Assembly (NCBI RefSeq): GCF_018128285.1
Contig: NZ_CP072380.1
Location: forward strand, 1,240,001-1,304,000
Direction of reading: 5' to 3'
Source of the DNA: Atopobium sp. oral taxon 416
Lineage (GTDB): Bacteria > Actinomycetota > Coriobacteriia > Coriobacteriales > Atopobiaceae
DNA length: 64,000 nt
Shown here: positions 46,970-56,221 of the stretch, piece after piece
How the letters are laid out: every line of letters begins with the position of its first letter
Position numbering within the stretch: the stretch's first letter is position 1
Notes under the pieces: model-generated
Databases searched by the model: none
What the model saw: the letters and a program-made list of their open reading frames with translations, nothing else
What the model was told of the DNA's origin: nothing
Made by a program: the position numbers and the translations under genes

Positions 46970-48020
46970 GAGGCTTTGTATTATAGCAAGGCTTTGTATC
47001 AAACAAGGCAGCATCTCTTCATTGCAGACGGGCTTTTCAGCTGAAAGACCAACTATCATCTGTGCAAAACCAACGATACCTACAAGATGCTGCAAGCCTA
47101 AGGGGCCACACACACGATAAAGGTTGTCGCCTATAGCTTGAAAGCTTCCCTTGCAGTATTGAGAAGATGCAAGAGTGGCAACTACAGCTGCTCTCAAGTG
47201 TTGATCTCACACTACAGGGCAAAAGGCGGCGTGTTTTTGCTGATACTTCCCACGAACGGGTTGTAGAGACTGCCCAAAAGCAGGTAGCTTCTACAAACCT
47301 ATCCTAGCCATGTCGAACGTTTGGATGGGCGGTGTATCAAGGGCATCCTCTCTAAACAGCCAGCAGCCCCTTAGCTTGAATGAGTGCTGTGTTATGGGAG
47401 TGGATATAGAAGCTGACAATCTCGCCGTGCATGTCACCCCAGAGCATGGGCGCTTGGTTGGCAGGCGACAACTCAAGTCAGCCAACCACTATTGCAACAG
47501 GCACTTGGCGTATCTGAAAAGCCGACTAGACACAGACAAGTTCCGACAGGTAGCCGACAAAGGGGGTCGGCGTGTGCAAGACTGCATGCTCAAAGCGGCA
47601 CGCACCATCACCAACCTGTGCATAGAGAAGAACACAGACACCCTGATTGTTGGATCCACCATGGGATGCAAGCAGGGAGCAGCCACGGCAGAAAGAATGA
47701 TCAAGCGTTCATACAGATTCCCTGTAGGCTACTCGAACGCTAGCTTACATATCGATACATGCAGCAGAAAGAGACCTACACGTCCAAAGCATCCTGTATG
47801 GGTGGGGATCGAATACAAGCCTGCTGACAAGTAAGCACACCTTTTCTTAGACAAGCGCATCTGAGGCGGCCTATAGCGAACCCAAAGGTAGCATCTTGGT
47901 GAAGTGCAGACATCAACGCTGCCGCAAACATTACACACAAGCAAAAGCCAGCAGAGCGGCAACTGTGTGTTGTGGCAACACCTCAGCAAATTCACGTCGA
48001 TTAAGACATGGGTCACGCCA
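46970..48020 (+). pseudogene. tnpB: IS200/IS605-type TnpB (RNA-guided nuclease family), degenerate
   Basis: The whole length reads as a decayed TnpB. N-terminal part: LYYSKALYQTRQHLFIADG, ATHTIKVVAYSLKA, YRAKGGVFLLILP. RuvC-I region: MGVDIEADNLAVHVTPEHG with its Asp, then LKSANHYCNRHLAYLKS and NLCIEKNTDTLIVG. After a shift: NDQAFIQIPCRLLE and ETYTSKAS. RuvC-III: DINAAANI. Several stops and frameshifts break it, and the second zinc-finger Cys pair is lost. No tnpA is present. The left side is cut by IS30 copy 3. Confidence 0.75.
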
Positions 48021-48023
48021 AAA

Positions 48024-48047
48024 TCCCGTAAACTGTAGTTTACGGGA
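48024..48047 (+). repeat. IS605-type right-end hairpin
   Basis: TCCCGTAAAC (48024-48033), loop TGTA, GTTTACGGGA (48038-48047): a perfect 10-bp stem just downstream of the tnpB remnant. IS605 ends carry such subterminal hairpins and the guide (omega) RNA is transcribed from this region. It could also serve as a terminator. It stands 38 bases before the DUF362 gene. Confidence 0.55.
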
Positions 48048-48085
48048 ATATCAATTTCCCATTAGCAAGAAAGAGAGGGATATGT

Positions 48086-49090
48086 ATGGCAAGCAAGCCT
48101 ATACCTGGTACAGATGGTGACAACTACGTACCATATGATCAACGTTCCAGTCAGGAGTCAGCAGTTTACTTTACCCGTGACCTTTCTGCAGAGGGATTGA
48201 TCAAAGCCTTCAATACAGTCGGTGGCCATCTTACAGGAAAGACTGGTGTCAAGCTTCACACCGGTGAGCCGCACGGACCCAACATTATCCCGCGTCCATG
48301 GGTCAAGCAGTTGATCAGCGAGAAGTTGCCTGACGCCAATATCGTCGAGACGAACACCTTCTATGTGGGCGGTCGGCATACCACCGCTCAGCACCGTAAG
48401 ACCCTTCAGATTAACGGTTGGACGTTCTGTCCCGTTGACATTATGGACGAAGACGGCACCACGGACCTCCCGGTTCGCGGCGGCAAGTGGTTTGACCACA
48501 TGACTGTGGGTTCTCACATGCTCGACTACGATTCCATGCTGGTACTGACACACTTCAAGGGCCACGTCCAGGGCGGCTTTGGCGGTTCCAACAAGAATAT
48601 CGGTATCGGCTGCGCAGATGGCCGTATCGGCAAAAAGATGATCCACCAGGGTCGGCATCCGGGTCAGTGGGATATCGCCAAAGAGGAGTTCATGGAGCGC
48701 ATAGTCGAGTCCTCCAAGGCGACCATCGATTACTTCGGTGACAGAATCGTCTATATCAATGTGATGCGCAACATGTCCGTGTCCTGCGACTGCGAGGGTG
48801 TTGCTGCACAGCCGGTCGTAACTCCGAACGTAGGTATCCTGGCCTCCACGGATATCCTGGCAATCGACCAGGCCTGCGTCGATCTGGTTTACGCTATGAA
48901 GCCGGAGGAGCATCACGATCTGGTTGAGCGTATGACGTCCCGTCACGGCCTGCGTCAGCTCTCCTACATGAAAGAGATGCACATGGGCAATGACCTGTAT
49001 AAGCTGATCGATCTGGACCACGATACCAAGCGCATTGTTGCAGCGGATGCGGTACAGGACCTGATCCCATTTGGCGAGGATAATCGATAA
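48086..49090 (+). CDS. DUF362-domain protein
   Basis: A 334-residue protein of the DUF362 family, unknown function. Typical blocks are GVKLHTGEPHGPNIIPRPWV near the N-terminus, LTHFKGHVQGGFGGSNKNIGIGCADG in the middle and the ASTDILAIDQACVDLVY stretch near the C-terminus. No ferredoxin domain is attached, unlike many DUF362 proteins, though NMSVSCDCEG has two Cys that might bind metal. No signal peptide or membrane segment is seen. RBS AGAGAGGGA precedes the ATG. It is monocistronic with a terminator behind it. Confidence 0.8.
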   Translation: MASKPIPGTDGDNYVPYDQRSSQESAVYFTRDLSAEGLIKAFNTVGGHLTGKTGVKLHTGEPHGPNIIPRPWVKQLISEKLPDANIVETNTFYVGGRHTTAQHRKTLQINGWTFCPVDIMDEDGTTDLPVRGGKWFDHMTVGSHMLDYDSMLVLTHFKGHVQGGFGGSNKNIGIGCADGRIGKKMIHQGRHPGQWDIAKEEFMERIVESSKATIDYFGDRIVYINVMRNMSVSCDCEGVAAQPVVTPNVGILASTDILAIDQACVDLVYAMKPEEHHDLVERMTSRHGLRQLSYMKEMHMGNDLYKLIDLDHDTKRIVAADAVQDLIPFGEDNR

Positions 49091-49116
49091 CCCATAGACA
49101 TTGATCGATAGTATGA

Positions 49117-49151
49117 GCGGTGCTCCCGAATAAGACCGAGGGCGCCGCTTT
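49117..49151 (+). terminator. DUF362 gene terminator
   Basis: GCGGTGCTCCC pairs imperfectly with GGGCGCCGC across AATAAGACC, followed by TTT. It lies 27 bases after the stop codon. Confidence 0.55.
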
Positions 49152-49199
49152 GACTATCTATCGGCTAGAACCTTGGGCATTGCACTGAGTATGAATAAC

Positions 49200-49727
49200 T
49201 CACTGGGCATCCGGATCCTTGAGGGTGTGGGTGATTTCACCGATATACACGGTGTGGTAGTTCATGTTAAGCTCACCCTTGCTGTACCACTTCTTTTTTG
49301 CCTCAGGATCAGTGAAAGATTGCGGGGATAGGAACTGGACCAAGGCTTTGTCGGCGGTGAAGGCAAGCTTGGCTTCCTTGAGCACTGGAGTTCCGTCCAC
49401 GAAGAGCGGGGTGAGGCCGGTTGCCTTGAACTTGTCGATATTACGGCCTGACTTGGTGCCGATCAGATTCATCTCTTTGCGGTAGGAAGCCGGGAGTACA
49501 CTGATACCGAAGGTGTCATTGTTGTCCAGGAACTCTTTGGTGTAGCGGGACTCACGCACATAAATCGTAACGGAAGGCTTTGTCCAGATATTGCCAAAAG
49601 CTCCCCAGGCGGCGACCATCATATTGACTTTCTTTGGGGTGCCAGCAGAGACAATGAGCCAATCACTGTAGACTGTGGTGAAAGGGTTCATTGTGGCGTC
49701 TTTGATTGAGATTTCCTTAAGTGGCAT
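49200..49727 (-). CDS. Flavin-reductase-like (FMN-binding split-barrel) protein
   Basis: A ~175-residue protein of the flavin reductase-like family. Characteristic blocks are NPFTTVYSDWLIVSAGTPKK, MMVAAWGAFGNIWTKPSVTIYVRESRYTKEFL and FGISVLPASYRKEM. It probably binds FMN or FAD and may act as an NAD(P)H:flavin reductase or use a similar cofactor; the partner is unknown. I choose the ATG at 49727, which has AAAGG about 11 bases upstream; an ATG at 49739 has no room for a ribosome site. It converges with the DUF362 gene. Confidence 0.78.
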   Translation of the reverse strand: MPLKEISIKDATMNPFTTVYSDWLIVSAGTPKKVNMMVAAWGAFGNIWTKPSVTIYVRESRYTKEFLDNNDTFGISVLPASYRKEMNLIGTKSGRNIDKFKATGLTPLFVDGTPVLKEAKLAFTADKALVQFLSPQSFTDPEAKKKWYSKGELNMNYHTVYIGEITHTLKDPDAQ

Positions 49728-49815
49728 CAGTGCTCGCATCCTTTATCGTTGAGTTATGATAAACAGTTAAGTCTATACCCGACGTTTGTCTGCTTTAACA
49801 ATAAGCGTGAGGGTC

Positions 49816-50547
49816 TCAACAGTTGCGCACATCGAGGGACCACAGCGGTTTGGCATACTGAACTGCATACGCGTCGAGCGAAATCCAACTGACGGCATGG
49901 TCGATCACGGCGCTGTCGTTGGAGGCGACATAGGATAGCCCCTTCAGAGCCCTATCGGCACTCGGCACCAATTCAGCGTTGACCGTAAAAGAATATCGAT
50001 CACCTATCTCGGTGATCAGATGGGCGAGTCGTCCCGAATTCGACACTGGTGCATCGAGATAGAAGTGCATGCCCTTCACGTGTCCTTGGTTTCCGATTCT
50101 GAGCAACAGCTCGATCGCGCGTGGCGTCTCCTCGATCGGATGGTAGGTGCCTGAAAGGCCCGCGAGATCCCGGATGGCTCCGTCTTGCGCGAAGATGATA
50201 AGGGCACGGTTCAGGGCTACCTCTAGTGGGATAATCTCGTTGAATCCGTCAATTAAGAGCGTTTGTCCGGCGAGCTTTGAGAACTCAATCTTTTTGAAAC
50301 GCCGTGCGGCAGCCTTACTATGCCCCGAGATCCCTCGGGCCAGGAGCAACCGCTGCCGTTCGGTGAACTGGTAGTGGTTCGACACGAAGGTGATGGAAGA
50401 GTCACGAGGATAACCATGATCGAGCAGAAAGCTGAGCTCTGTACCCGCCTTCAGAAGCATCTGAAATCGGGACTTGCTGAAATCGTGTTGGTCGCTGTTT
50501 TGAAATCCGCGACATGTATGCCGCAATTCACCGTCATCCATATCCAT
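49816..50547 (-). CDS. DUF434-domain protein
   Basis: A 243-residue protein with the DUF434 region (GFQNSDQHDFSKSRFQMLLKAGTELSFLLDHGYP) and the second domain LLIDGFNEIIPLEVALNRAL, AIRDLAGLSGTYHPIEETPRAIELLL and VKGMHFYLDAPVSNSGRLA. The Asp-rich LIDGFN and YLDAPVS stretches suggest a metal-dependent, PIN-like fold, but no activity is known. The ATG at 50547 follows GGGAG; a longer frame starts at 50589 without a ribosome site. Confidence 0.75.
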   Translation of the reverse strand: MDMDDGELRHTCRGFQNSDQHDFSKSRFQMLLKAGTELSFLLDHGYPRDSSITFVSNHYQFTERQRLLLARGISGHSKAAARRFKKIEFSKLAGQTLLIDGFNEIIPLEVALNRALIIFAQDGAIRDLAGLSGTYHPIEETPRAIELLLRIGNQGHVKGMHFYLDAPVSNSGRLAHLITEIGDRYSFTVNAELVPSADRALKGLSYVASNDSAVIDHAVSWISLDAYAVQYAKPLWSLDVRNC

Positions 50548-50924
50548 TCCTGACTCCCACTGTTTAGCCTCTATATACCACACATTCATATGAGAGAGCG
50601 GGATGGGGCACAGAACTACTCCTGAGAGGGTGATATAGCCGCTCCCCTCCGTATGCCAGGAATAATGCCAGGTAACAATACAATCGGGTATTTTCTCCCA
50701 GTCTTACTGCGCACTGAGTGTGAGTTTGTTGCAGTGGGAATCCTGCGCTGTGGGTTGGGAGACCCCTGATTCTGGTCACATTCCCGCATGTGTGGAGGAA
50801 CTGCGCTGATCGGATTATCTTCAAGCACATATACCTATGGGGGGTATATTGATGCCGGTAAAGGGATACCCCATCTGGGTATCAAATACAAATAATCCTA
50901 TGCTAAGGGAGGATAAGCACAGCT
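50548..50924. promoter_or_regulatory. Intergenic region with two metal-sensor-like palindromes
   Basis: Between the DUF434 gene and the broken ABC transporter. ATATACCTATGGGGGGTATA (50829-50848) and GGATACCCCATCTGGGTATC (50864-50883) are dyad-symmetric, G/C-centred with TATAC or GTATC arms. This is the style of operators bound by CsoR/FrmR-type copper or aldehyde sensors. They would control the transporter downstream. No sensor gene is in the window. The remaining ~270 bases show nothing certain. Confidence 0.45.
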
Positions 50925-51632
50925 GACAATATCTTGGAGGTGCGCAACCTGAAGAAGACCTACCGCACGAGGTTCGGTGGTTTCGAAGTGGTCGAAGGAA
51001 TCAGCTTCGATGCTCCCCGTGGTGAGGTGTATGGTTTTTGGCCCCAACGGTGCAGACAAATCGATGGCCATTTCAATGCTGACCACACAGCTGGAAGCAA
51101 CCGGTGGTGAGATCTACCCGGATGGCCACTCAGTGATTGGCGATTCGGTCAGGGCATATGCAGAGATCGGTGTGGTTGCACAGCACAATGTAGGTTGGCT
51201 GCCCATGAGAACCTTTCGTCTCACGCTCGTTACTTCGGGATGGACATGAAGGAAATCAGTGAGAAGGCAGACCAGTACCTGGAGAGCTTCGGTCTCGTAG
51301 ACTGTCAGAATGACTATGTCTCTACCTATTCCGGCGGTATGGCTCAGCGCCTGAAGATCGCGCGCAATGATGCACACACCGAAGATCCTGTTTTGAATGA
51401 GCCGACCACCGGCTTTGATCCGACCTACTGTGAGATCCTTTGGAAGGAGATACTCAACCACGAGGCCGGGACCACGATCTTCCTCACGACGCACTACATA
51501 GACGAGCCGGAGCGGTTCTGCAAGCACATCACGATCGTCAACCACGGTCAGATCGTGGCGCAGGGGACTGTACCTGCGCTGAAGGCCCTGGTGCCGACGG
51601 ACACGGTCGTGAATATCCGGATGTCCGGATAG
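50925..51632 (+). pseudogene. ABC transporter ATPase, frameshifted and degenerate
   Basis: An ABC-2-type exporter ATPase. The start ILEVRNLKKTYRTRFGGFEVVEGISF is in one frame, Walker A VFGPNGADKSMA in another, and YFGMDMKEISEKADQYLESF onward (51195-51632) in a third. Walker A has Asp where the family has Gly, and Walker B reads DPVLNEPTTGFDP with Asn for the Mg-binding Asp. The signature YSGGMAQRLKIAR is near normal. With two frameshifts and these changes it cannot make a working ATPase. Confidence 0.8.
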
Positions 51633-51853
51633 ACAAGGATGTGGTATTCTCCGCGGAGAAGCTCTCGGACGTCTCACAAGCGAAGCTGCAGGCAGGGGCG
51701 CTCTCGCTCTACATCAACCAGCACCAGTCGAACTTCGATGAGATCTTCCGTTGGGCTGAGCGACTTCGCGAGACGATCTTCGATATCAGCCTCGAACAGA
51801 CCACACACTCGACGATGTATTCGTGTGCTTGACTGGGGAGGGAATGAATAACA

Positions 51854-52645
51854 ATGACAACTGAGGTAGTGGAACAGCAGAACTACAAGAAGCAGGAGAG
51901 TTAGATTACCCGCTCCGCGCTCTGGGCTATGGTACAGCGTGATCTGTTGATCCAGGGGGGGGTAACATCTGGGAGTTCGTCTTCCGTGTCGCGATGCTTC
52001 CGTCTGTATTGATTCTGACCTATGGCTATATTCTGCCGACACTGAACATGGTACCGGAGTCTTTCCCATCTCAGATGTTTGCAGGCATGGTTGGTATGTC
52101 TATGGTGATCACGGGCATCCACGGGACAGCGGTGCCGATGATGATGGACTTCCACAATCTGCATGAGGTTGAGGGTAGGCTGCTCGCCCTGATTTCGACC
52201 CGCATGGTGGCCTTCTCCAAGATGTTTGTCAGCAGTTTGATCGTTCTGTTGATCTCGCTCATCTTCATGGGTGGCAAACTGAATGCGTCGATCATCCTGC
52301 GGGACATTCCGCTCTTCATCCTGATCCTCATCTCGCTTGTCTCGGCTTCGCTTGGCTTTCTGGCCGGTACCATCGTCGAGTACTCCCAGATCGCGCAATG
52401 TTCCCGGGCTTCCTGGGCGTTATCTTCTTCACCTGGGAGAGCCTTTCCGCGATCCCTGTGCTGCAGGTGATCGTCTCGGTCAACCCGCTGGTCTATGCCA
52501 ATGGGACCCTGCGTGCGATCATGTTCTCCTGAATCCCCATATGGCTCTGGGCTGGAGCCTGACCGGGCTCATCGCTGCGATCCTCATCGTGGACGGTTTC
52601 GGTATGAAGCGCTTCATCCGGATGGCGACTGGCGCTGAGAAGTAG
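51854..52645 (+). pseudogene. ABC-2 type permease, broken
   Basis: The membrane partner of the ATPase above. It starts MTTEVVEQQNYKKQ, hits a TAG after ~16 codons, then shows a frameshift in a G-run near 51955. The main frame (51994-52470) carries membrane helices (FVFRVAMLPSVLILTYGYIL, MVGMSMVITGIHGTAVPMMM, LIVLLISLIFMGG). Another shift near 52390 leads to FPGFLGVIFFTWESLSAIPVLQ with a further stop. Overall this is a complete but dead ABC-2 permease. Confidence 0.75.
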
Positions 52646-52673
52646 GCTCAATACCGTATAGGTATCAAAGCGT

Positions 52674-52705
52674 CTTAGGGAGAGGTGCTCCTTAAGGTGC
52701 TTTTT
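52674..52705 (+). terminator. Terminator after the ABC-2 pseudogene
   Basis: CTTAGGGAG (52674-52682), loop AGGTG, CTCCTTAAG (52688-52696), followed by GTGC and TTTTT. Confidence 0.7.
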
Positions 52706-52816
52706 GCTTAGTTGTCGGGCCCCTAGTACAATTGCCTGATTTAAGATCCTGCTTTGAGGTGATGCCATCGCAGTGTATCGTTGAAGCTACGCAGATACCG
52801 AGGAGAGGGTTTTCAT

Positions 52817-53758
52817 ATGGATATCAAGAAGGTCACGGTTGCCGGCGGCGGTGTGTTGGGGAGCCAGATTGCGTTTCAGAGCGCCTACTGCGGCTACGAT
52901 GCCACGATCTGGTTACGTTCCGAAGCTTCCATCGGGCGGTGCCAGCCGAAGCTGGACCGACTCTGTGAAATCTATCTGCAGACGCTGGAAGCGATGAAGA
53001 AGGATCCGGAAGCCTATGCCTACGGCCTGTGCGCAAAGGACGAGGTAGAGGCTGGCCACCTGGACGAACTCAAGCAGCAGGTCCGCCACGCTTATTCTTT
53101 AATCAACCTTACGACCTCCTATGAGGAAGCCTTTGGGGATGCCGACTTTGTGATTGAGGCCATCGCAGAGAATGCGGAGCAGAAAACTGCTTTCTATACA
53201 ACGGTGGTACCGTACCTGTCCCAGAAAGTGATCGTTGTAACAAACTCGAGCACGCTGTTGCCGGGTCAGTTCGCGGACCTGCTGCCGCAGCCAAAGCAGT
53301 ATCTGGCCCTCCACTTTGCCAACGAGATCTGGAAAAATCCGACCGCCGAGGTGATGCGTCAGGCGAAGACCTCCGATAAGGCCTTTGAGGCTACGGTTGC
53401 CTTTGCAAAGTCGATCCGCATGGTGCCGCTGAAAGTCATGAAGGAGCAGCCGGGATATCTACTGAACTCTATGCTCGTCCCGCTCCTCAATGCGGCGCTG
53501 AGCCTGTGGGCCGGCGGCGTGGGAAGCGTCGAGGATATTGATGCCGCCTGGACCATGTCGACCGGAGCACCGGCAGGTCCCTTCCGTATGCTCGATATCA
53601 TCGGTCTCACCACCGCCTATAATATTATGGTGATGAACCCCAAAGCTAAGGATCCTGCTTCACTTGAGGCACTGATTGTGAAGAAGCTCAAAGCGAAGAT
53701 CGATGCGGGAGAAACCGGCGTGAGCGCCGGTAAGGGCTTCTATACCTATAGCGAGTAA
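52817..53758 (+). CDS. 3-hydroxyacyl-CoA dehydrogenase family protein
   Basis: A 313-residue NAD-dependent dehydrogenase of the 3-hydroxybutyryl-CoA type. The Rossmann motif VAGGGVLGSQIA (residues ~7-18) and the ADFVIEAIAENAEQK and VVTNSSTL blocks mark the N-terminal NAD domain. ALHFANEIWKNPTAEVM holds the catalytic-type His, and the C-terminal domain includes GYLLNSMLVPLLNAAL. It may act in butyrate-type fermentation or short-chain acyl-CoA metabolism; no other pathway gene is adjacent. The ATG at 52817 follows AGGAGAGGG. Confidence 0.85.
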   Translation: MDIKKVTVAGGGVLGSQIAFQSAYCGYDATIWLRSEASIGRCQPKLDRLCEIYLQTLEAMKKDPEAYAYGLCAKDEVEAGHLDELKQQVRHAYSLINLTTSYEEAFGDADFVIEAIAENAEQKTAFYTTVVPYLSQKVIVVTNSSTLLPGQFADLLPQPKQYLALHFANEIWKNPTAEVMRQAKTSDKAFEATVAFAKSIRMVPLKVMKEQPGYLLNSMLVPLLNAALSLWAGGVGSVEDIDAAWTMSTGAPAGPFRMLDIIGLTTAYNIMVMNPKAKDPASLEALIVKKLKAKIDAGETGVSAGKGFYTYSE

Positions 53759-53778
53759 GATTCAGCTCTAATATCTGC

Positions 53779-53818
53779 AGACCTCCTGACACGCTGTTTC
53801 ATATGTGTCGGGAGGTCT
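53779..53818 (+). terminator. Hairpin terminator after the dehydrogenase
   Basis: AGACCTCC-GACAC and GTGTC-GGAGGTCT pair around a short loop (53779-53818) just past the gene. Only a short T run follows, so it may also serve as an mRNA end stabiliser. Confidence 0.6.
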
Positions 53819-53852
53819 TATGCTACACAAAAGACAACATATCTTGACCTGA

Positions 53853-53970
53853 TGTCGAGTTTGCGCGGGGTGTCGAGTTACTGTGGAGGTACCTGTGCAT
53901 CAAAGCGGTAAAAAAGTGCATAAATACGCAGGATACCTGTAGATTTATGAATTGTGTTAGCTGTCGAGTT
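53853..53970 (+). repeat. Three TGTCGAGTT repeats upstream of the DUF4012 gene
   Basis: TGTCGAGTT occurs at 53853-53861, 53871-53879 and 53962-53970. The first two are 18 bases apart and the third precedes the gene by about 150 bases. Such repeats may be regulator sites. Nothing else was recognised in the 300-bp gap. Confidence 0.45.
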
Positions 53971-54123
53971 TATGTCAAATTAAAGAACTTTTTTCCACGA
54001 AGTAGCCTAATATAAAATCAGCATGCGTCCAGAAAAAGCGTTGTTTCAAAGCGGGCCGTGCCTGATCAATATTTCAACTACATGGCACACCATGTGTTTT
54101 GTTTATATATGGAGCGAAAACAT

Positions 54124-56193
54124 ATGCCTAGTCGTAAAGACAGCGGTAAACATTTCAGGGATGCCAAAGCGCACAAACAAGCGCGGCACTCCTCAAGGCA
54201 AGAGCAGAGACAGAAACGGAATAGTAAAAGGCAGCAACAGCAGTATGCAGACGATGGGGAAGACTTCGACGACAGTGGCAAAACCAAGGATGAGAATTTA
54301 GATGGCCTCGATGTGATGGCCTCCTATGTGGATTCCGAATCCGCGCATGAAGGGGATGACCCCTACGATCTGATGCCGGATCTTTCGATGGATGCCTACG
54401 AGCAGACCGAAAAGGACGAAGAGCGGGCTTGGGAACATAAGCGGCAGAACCATCCGCACCATCGCGTCCGCAATACCTTCCTGGTTATCTTTATTGTCTT
54501 CGTTGTCGTACTCGGCGGTTTTACAGCCGTGTTTTATGTCAGTGCGCGCAATGTCTATAACTCGAGCCTGAACGCAGTGTCGCTTTCAAAAGACATTGCA
54601 ACGAGCTTCGGGGAAGGCAACACCAAGAACATCGTCTCAGATGCGCAGTCCTTCTCCCGGTGCCTACAATCCATGAAGGATGAGACGGACAAACCGATCT
54701 GGAAAATTGCCCAGCACGTGCCCTTTATCTCAGGGGATGTGCAGAAGGCGATCGATCTGGTCGATATCGGGCAGCAGGTCTCGGTCAATGTGGTGACGCC
54801 GGTGGCGCAGGATATGGACGGCGTGTCCGTGCAGTCGATCCTATCCAACCAGAAGATTGACCTGGACTCCCTCAATCAGCTGTGCAAGGTCTTCAGCGAT
54901 GTGCAGCCTGCGATCGGCGATGCAGATCAACAGATCAACGCCTTAGGCGATGCGCAGTTCGAATATCTCAACGATCCTCTGCAGGCCTCGAAGGCGCGCC
55001 TCAATGAGCTCAATACCGCCGCAGTGAATCTGAGCAACATTGCTCCGCAGCTGCCGGCGATGCTTGGAAGCGAGGGGACAAGGACCTACCTGGTCGTCGC
55101 CCAAAACAACGCACAGCTGCGCTCAACGGGCGGATCTCCCGCGGCGCAGATGTTGATAAGCATCAACCAGGGAAAGTTTACCCTGAGCACCTTCAAGATT
55201 GCGGATGAGGACTATCGGGAAGGCCAGATCCCGCTGACCGATGAGGAGCGGCAGATTGTCGTCGATCTGATGGGTACCGACGCGGATACCGAGCAACAGG
55301 ATGTCAATGTCGTACCGAGCTTTCCGAGAGCAGCCCAGCTCCTCGAGTGGTGCTCAGAGAAGAACACCGGAGAGAGTGTCGATGGTGTGATCGCGATCGA
55401 CCCGATCTTCCTGCAGGACCTACTCGATCTGATCGGCGGTGTCAGGGCCTCAAATGGCACGCAGATCGACGGTGAGAATGCGGCGCAGCTCATGATGAAC
55501 GGCGTATACCTCAACCAAAGTAGCGAGAGCAAGCATGGTAACAGCGACTTCGCACAGCTCGCAGGGCTGTCCTTGAGCTCTGTCGTGAATAACATGGGGC
55601 GCGTCAGTATCACGGACTTCGTGCGCTGCGTCTGGGATGCGACGCAGACAAATCACTTCACCATCTATATGGATAAGGAAGATGAGGAAGCCGCAATCGA
55701 GAGGATCAATGCGGCGGGCGAAGTCAATCAGGACGGTACCCAGCCGGTGGCAGCGCTGTACTTGAACGATGCCTGCGACTCCAAGCTCGATTGGTACCTG
55801 AAGGCACAGCAGCGGATCACCGGCGTGCAGTACAACGACGACAGCAGCGTGACTTATACGGTCGATGCGACGCTGGAGAATACCGCTACGGCCACCGCGA
55901 TGCAGAACAATGCGCCGGAAGAGTTAGTGGGCGATAATCCGGAGGGCCGTAACTATGGGATCGTGCTCAGTTGCCTGATCATGGCTCCGACCGGCGGATC
56001 CATCAGCGATGTGGATGCCCGCCTGACGACGGATAAGGATCAGAGCAATGTAAGCCTCTACGGCAACAACGTCGTCACGGGTTCCCTGGAGATCGACCCG
56101 GGGGAGACGATCGATGTGTCGTATAAGATAACGACACAAAGGGGGGCAACGGCGCCGCTGCAGCTGTACATGACGCCGGTCGCACAGAGCTGA
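54124..56193 (+). CDS. DUF4012-domain membrane protein
   Basis: A 689-residue envelope protein. Residues 1-~125 are a charged, Gln/Lys/Asp-rich cytoplasmic tail. One membrane helix follows (~138-162, NTFLVIFIVFVVVLGGF). The DUF4012 domain fills the extracytoplasmic rest, with LGSEGTRTYLVVAQNNAQLRSTGG, VDGVIAIDPIFLQDLLDLIGG and a C-terminal beta-rich part (PGETIDVSYKITTQRG). Family members are large actinobacterial cell-surface proteins often near polysaccharide genes; the function is unknown. The ATG at 54124 follows GGAG at suitable spacing; a frame beginning at 54058 adds 22 doubtful residues. Confidence 0.82.
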   Translation: MPSRKDSGKHFRDAKAHKQARHSSRQEQRQKRNSKRQQQQYADDGEDFDDSGKTKDENLDGLDVMASYVDSESAHEGDDPYDLMPDLSMDAYEQTEKDEERAWEHKRQNHPHHRVRNTFLVIFIVFVVVLGGFTAVFYVSARNVYNSSLNAVSLSKDIATSFGEGNTKNIVSDAQSFSRCLQSMKDETDKPIWKIAQHVPFISGDVQKAIDLVDIGQQVSVNVVTPVAQDMDGVSVQSILSNQKIDLDSLNQLCKVFSDVQPAIGDADQQINALGDAQFEYLNDPLQASKARLNELNTAAVNLSNIAPQLPAMLGSEGTRTYLVVAQNNAQLRSTGGSPAAQMLISINQGKFTLSTFKIADEDYREGQIPLTDEERQIVVDLMGTDADTEQQDVNVVPSFPRAAQLLEWCSEKNTGESVDGVIAIDPIFLQDLLDLIGGVRASNGTQIDGENAAQLMMNGVYLNQSSESKHGNSDFAQLAGLSLSSVVNNMGRVSITDFVRCVWDATQTNHFTIYMDKEDEEAAIERINAAGEVNQDGTQPVAALYLNDACDSKLDWYLKAQQRITGVQYNDDSSVTYTVDATLENTATATAMQNNAPEELVGDNPEGRNYGIVLSCLIMAPTGGSISDVDARLTTDKDQSNVSLYGNNVVTGSLEIDPGETIDVSYKITTQRGATAPLQLYMTPVAQS

Positions 56194-56221
56194 GCGTCCT
56201 GCCTCTCATACATACAGGAGG

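Noticed and set aside
48158-49021. A long minus-strand open frame over the DUF362 gene
   Set aside because: It is a shadow of the well-supported plus-strand gene, which has a ribosome site and family motifs.
50600-50830. Cobalamin-riboswitch-like segments on the minus strand upstream of the DUF434 gene
   Set aside because: A few GGGAA and CACAG-like pieces occur, but the conserved B12-box order and core are not met, so it is not reported.
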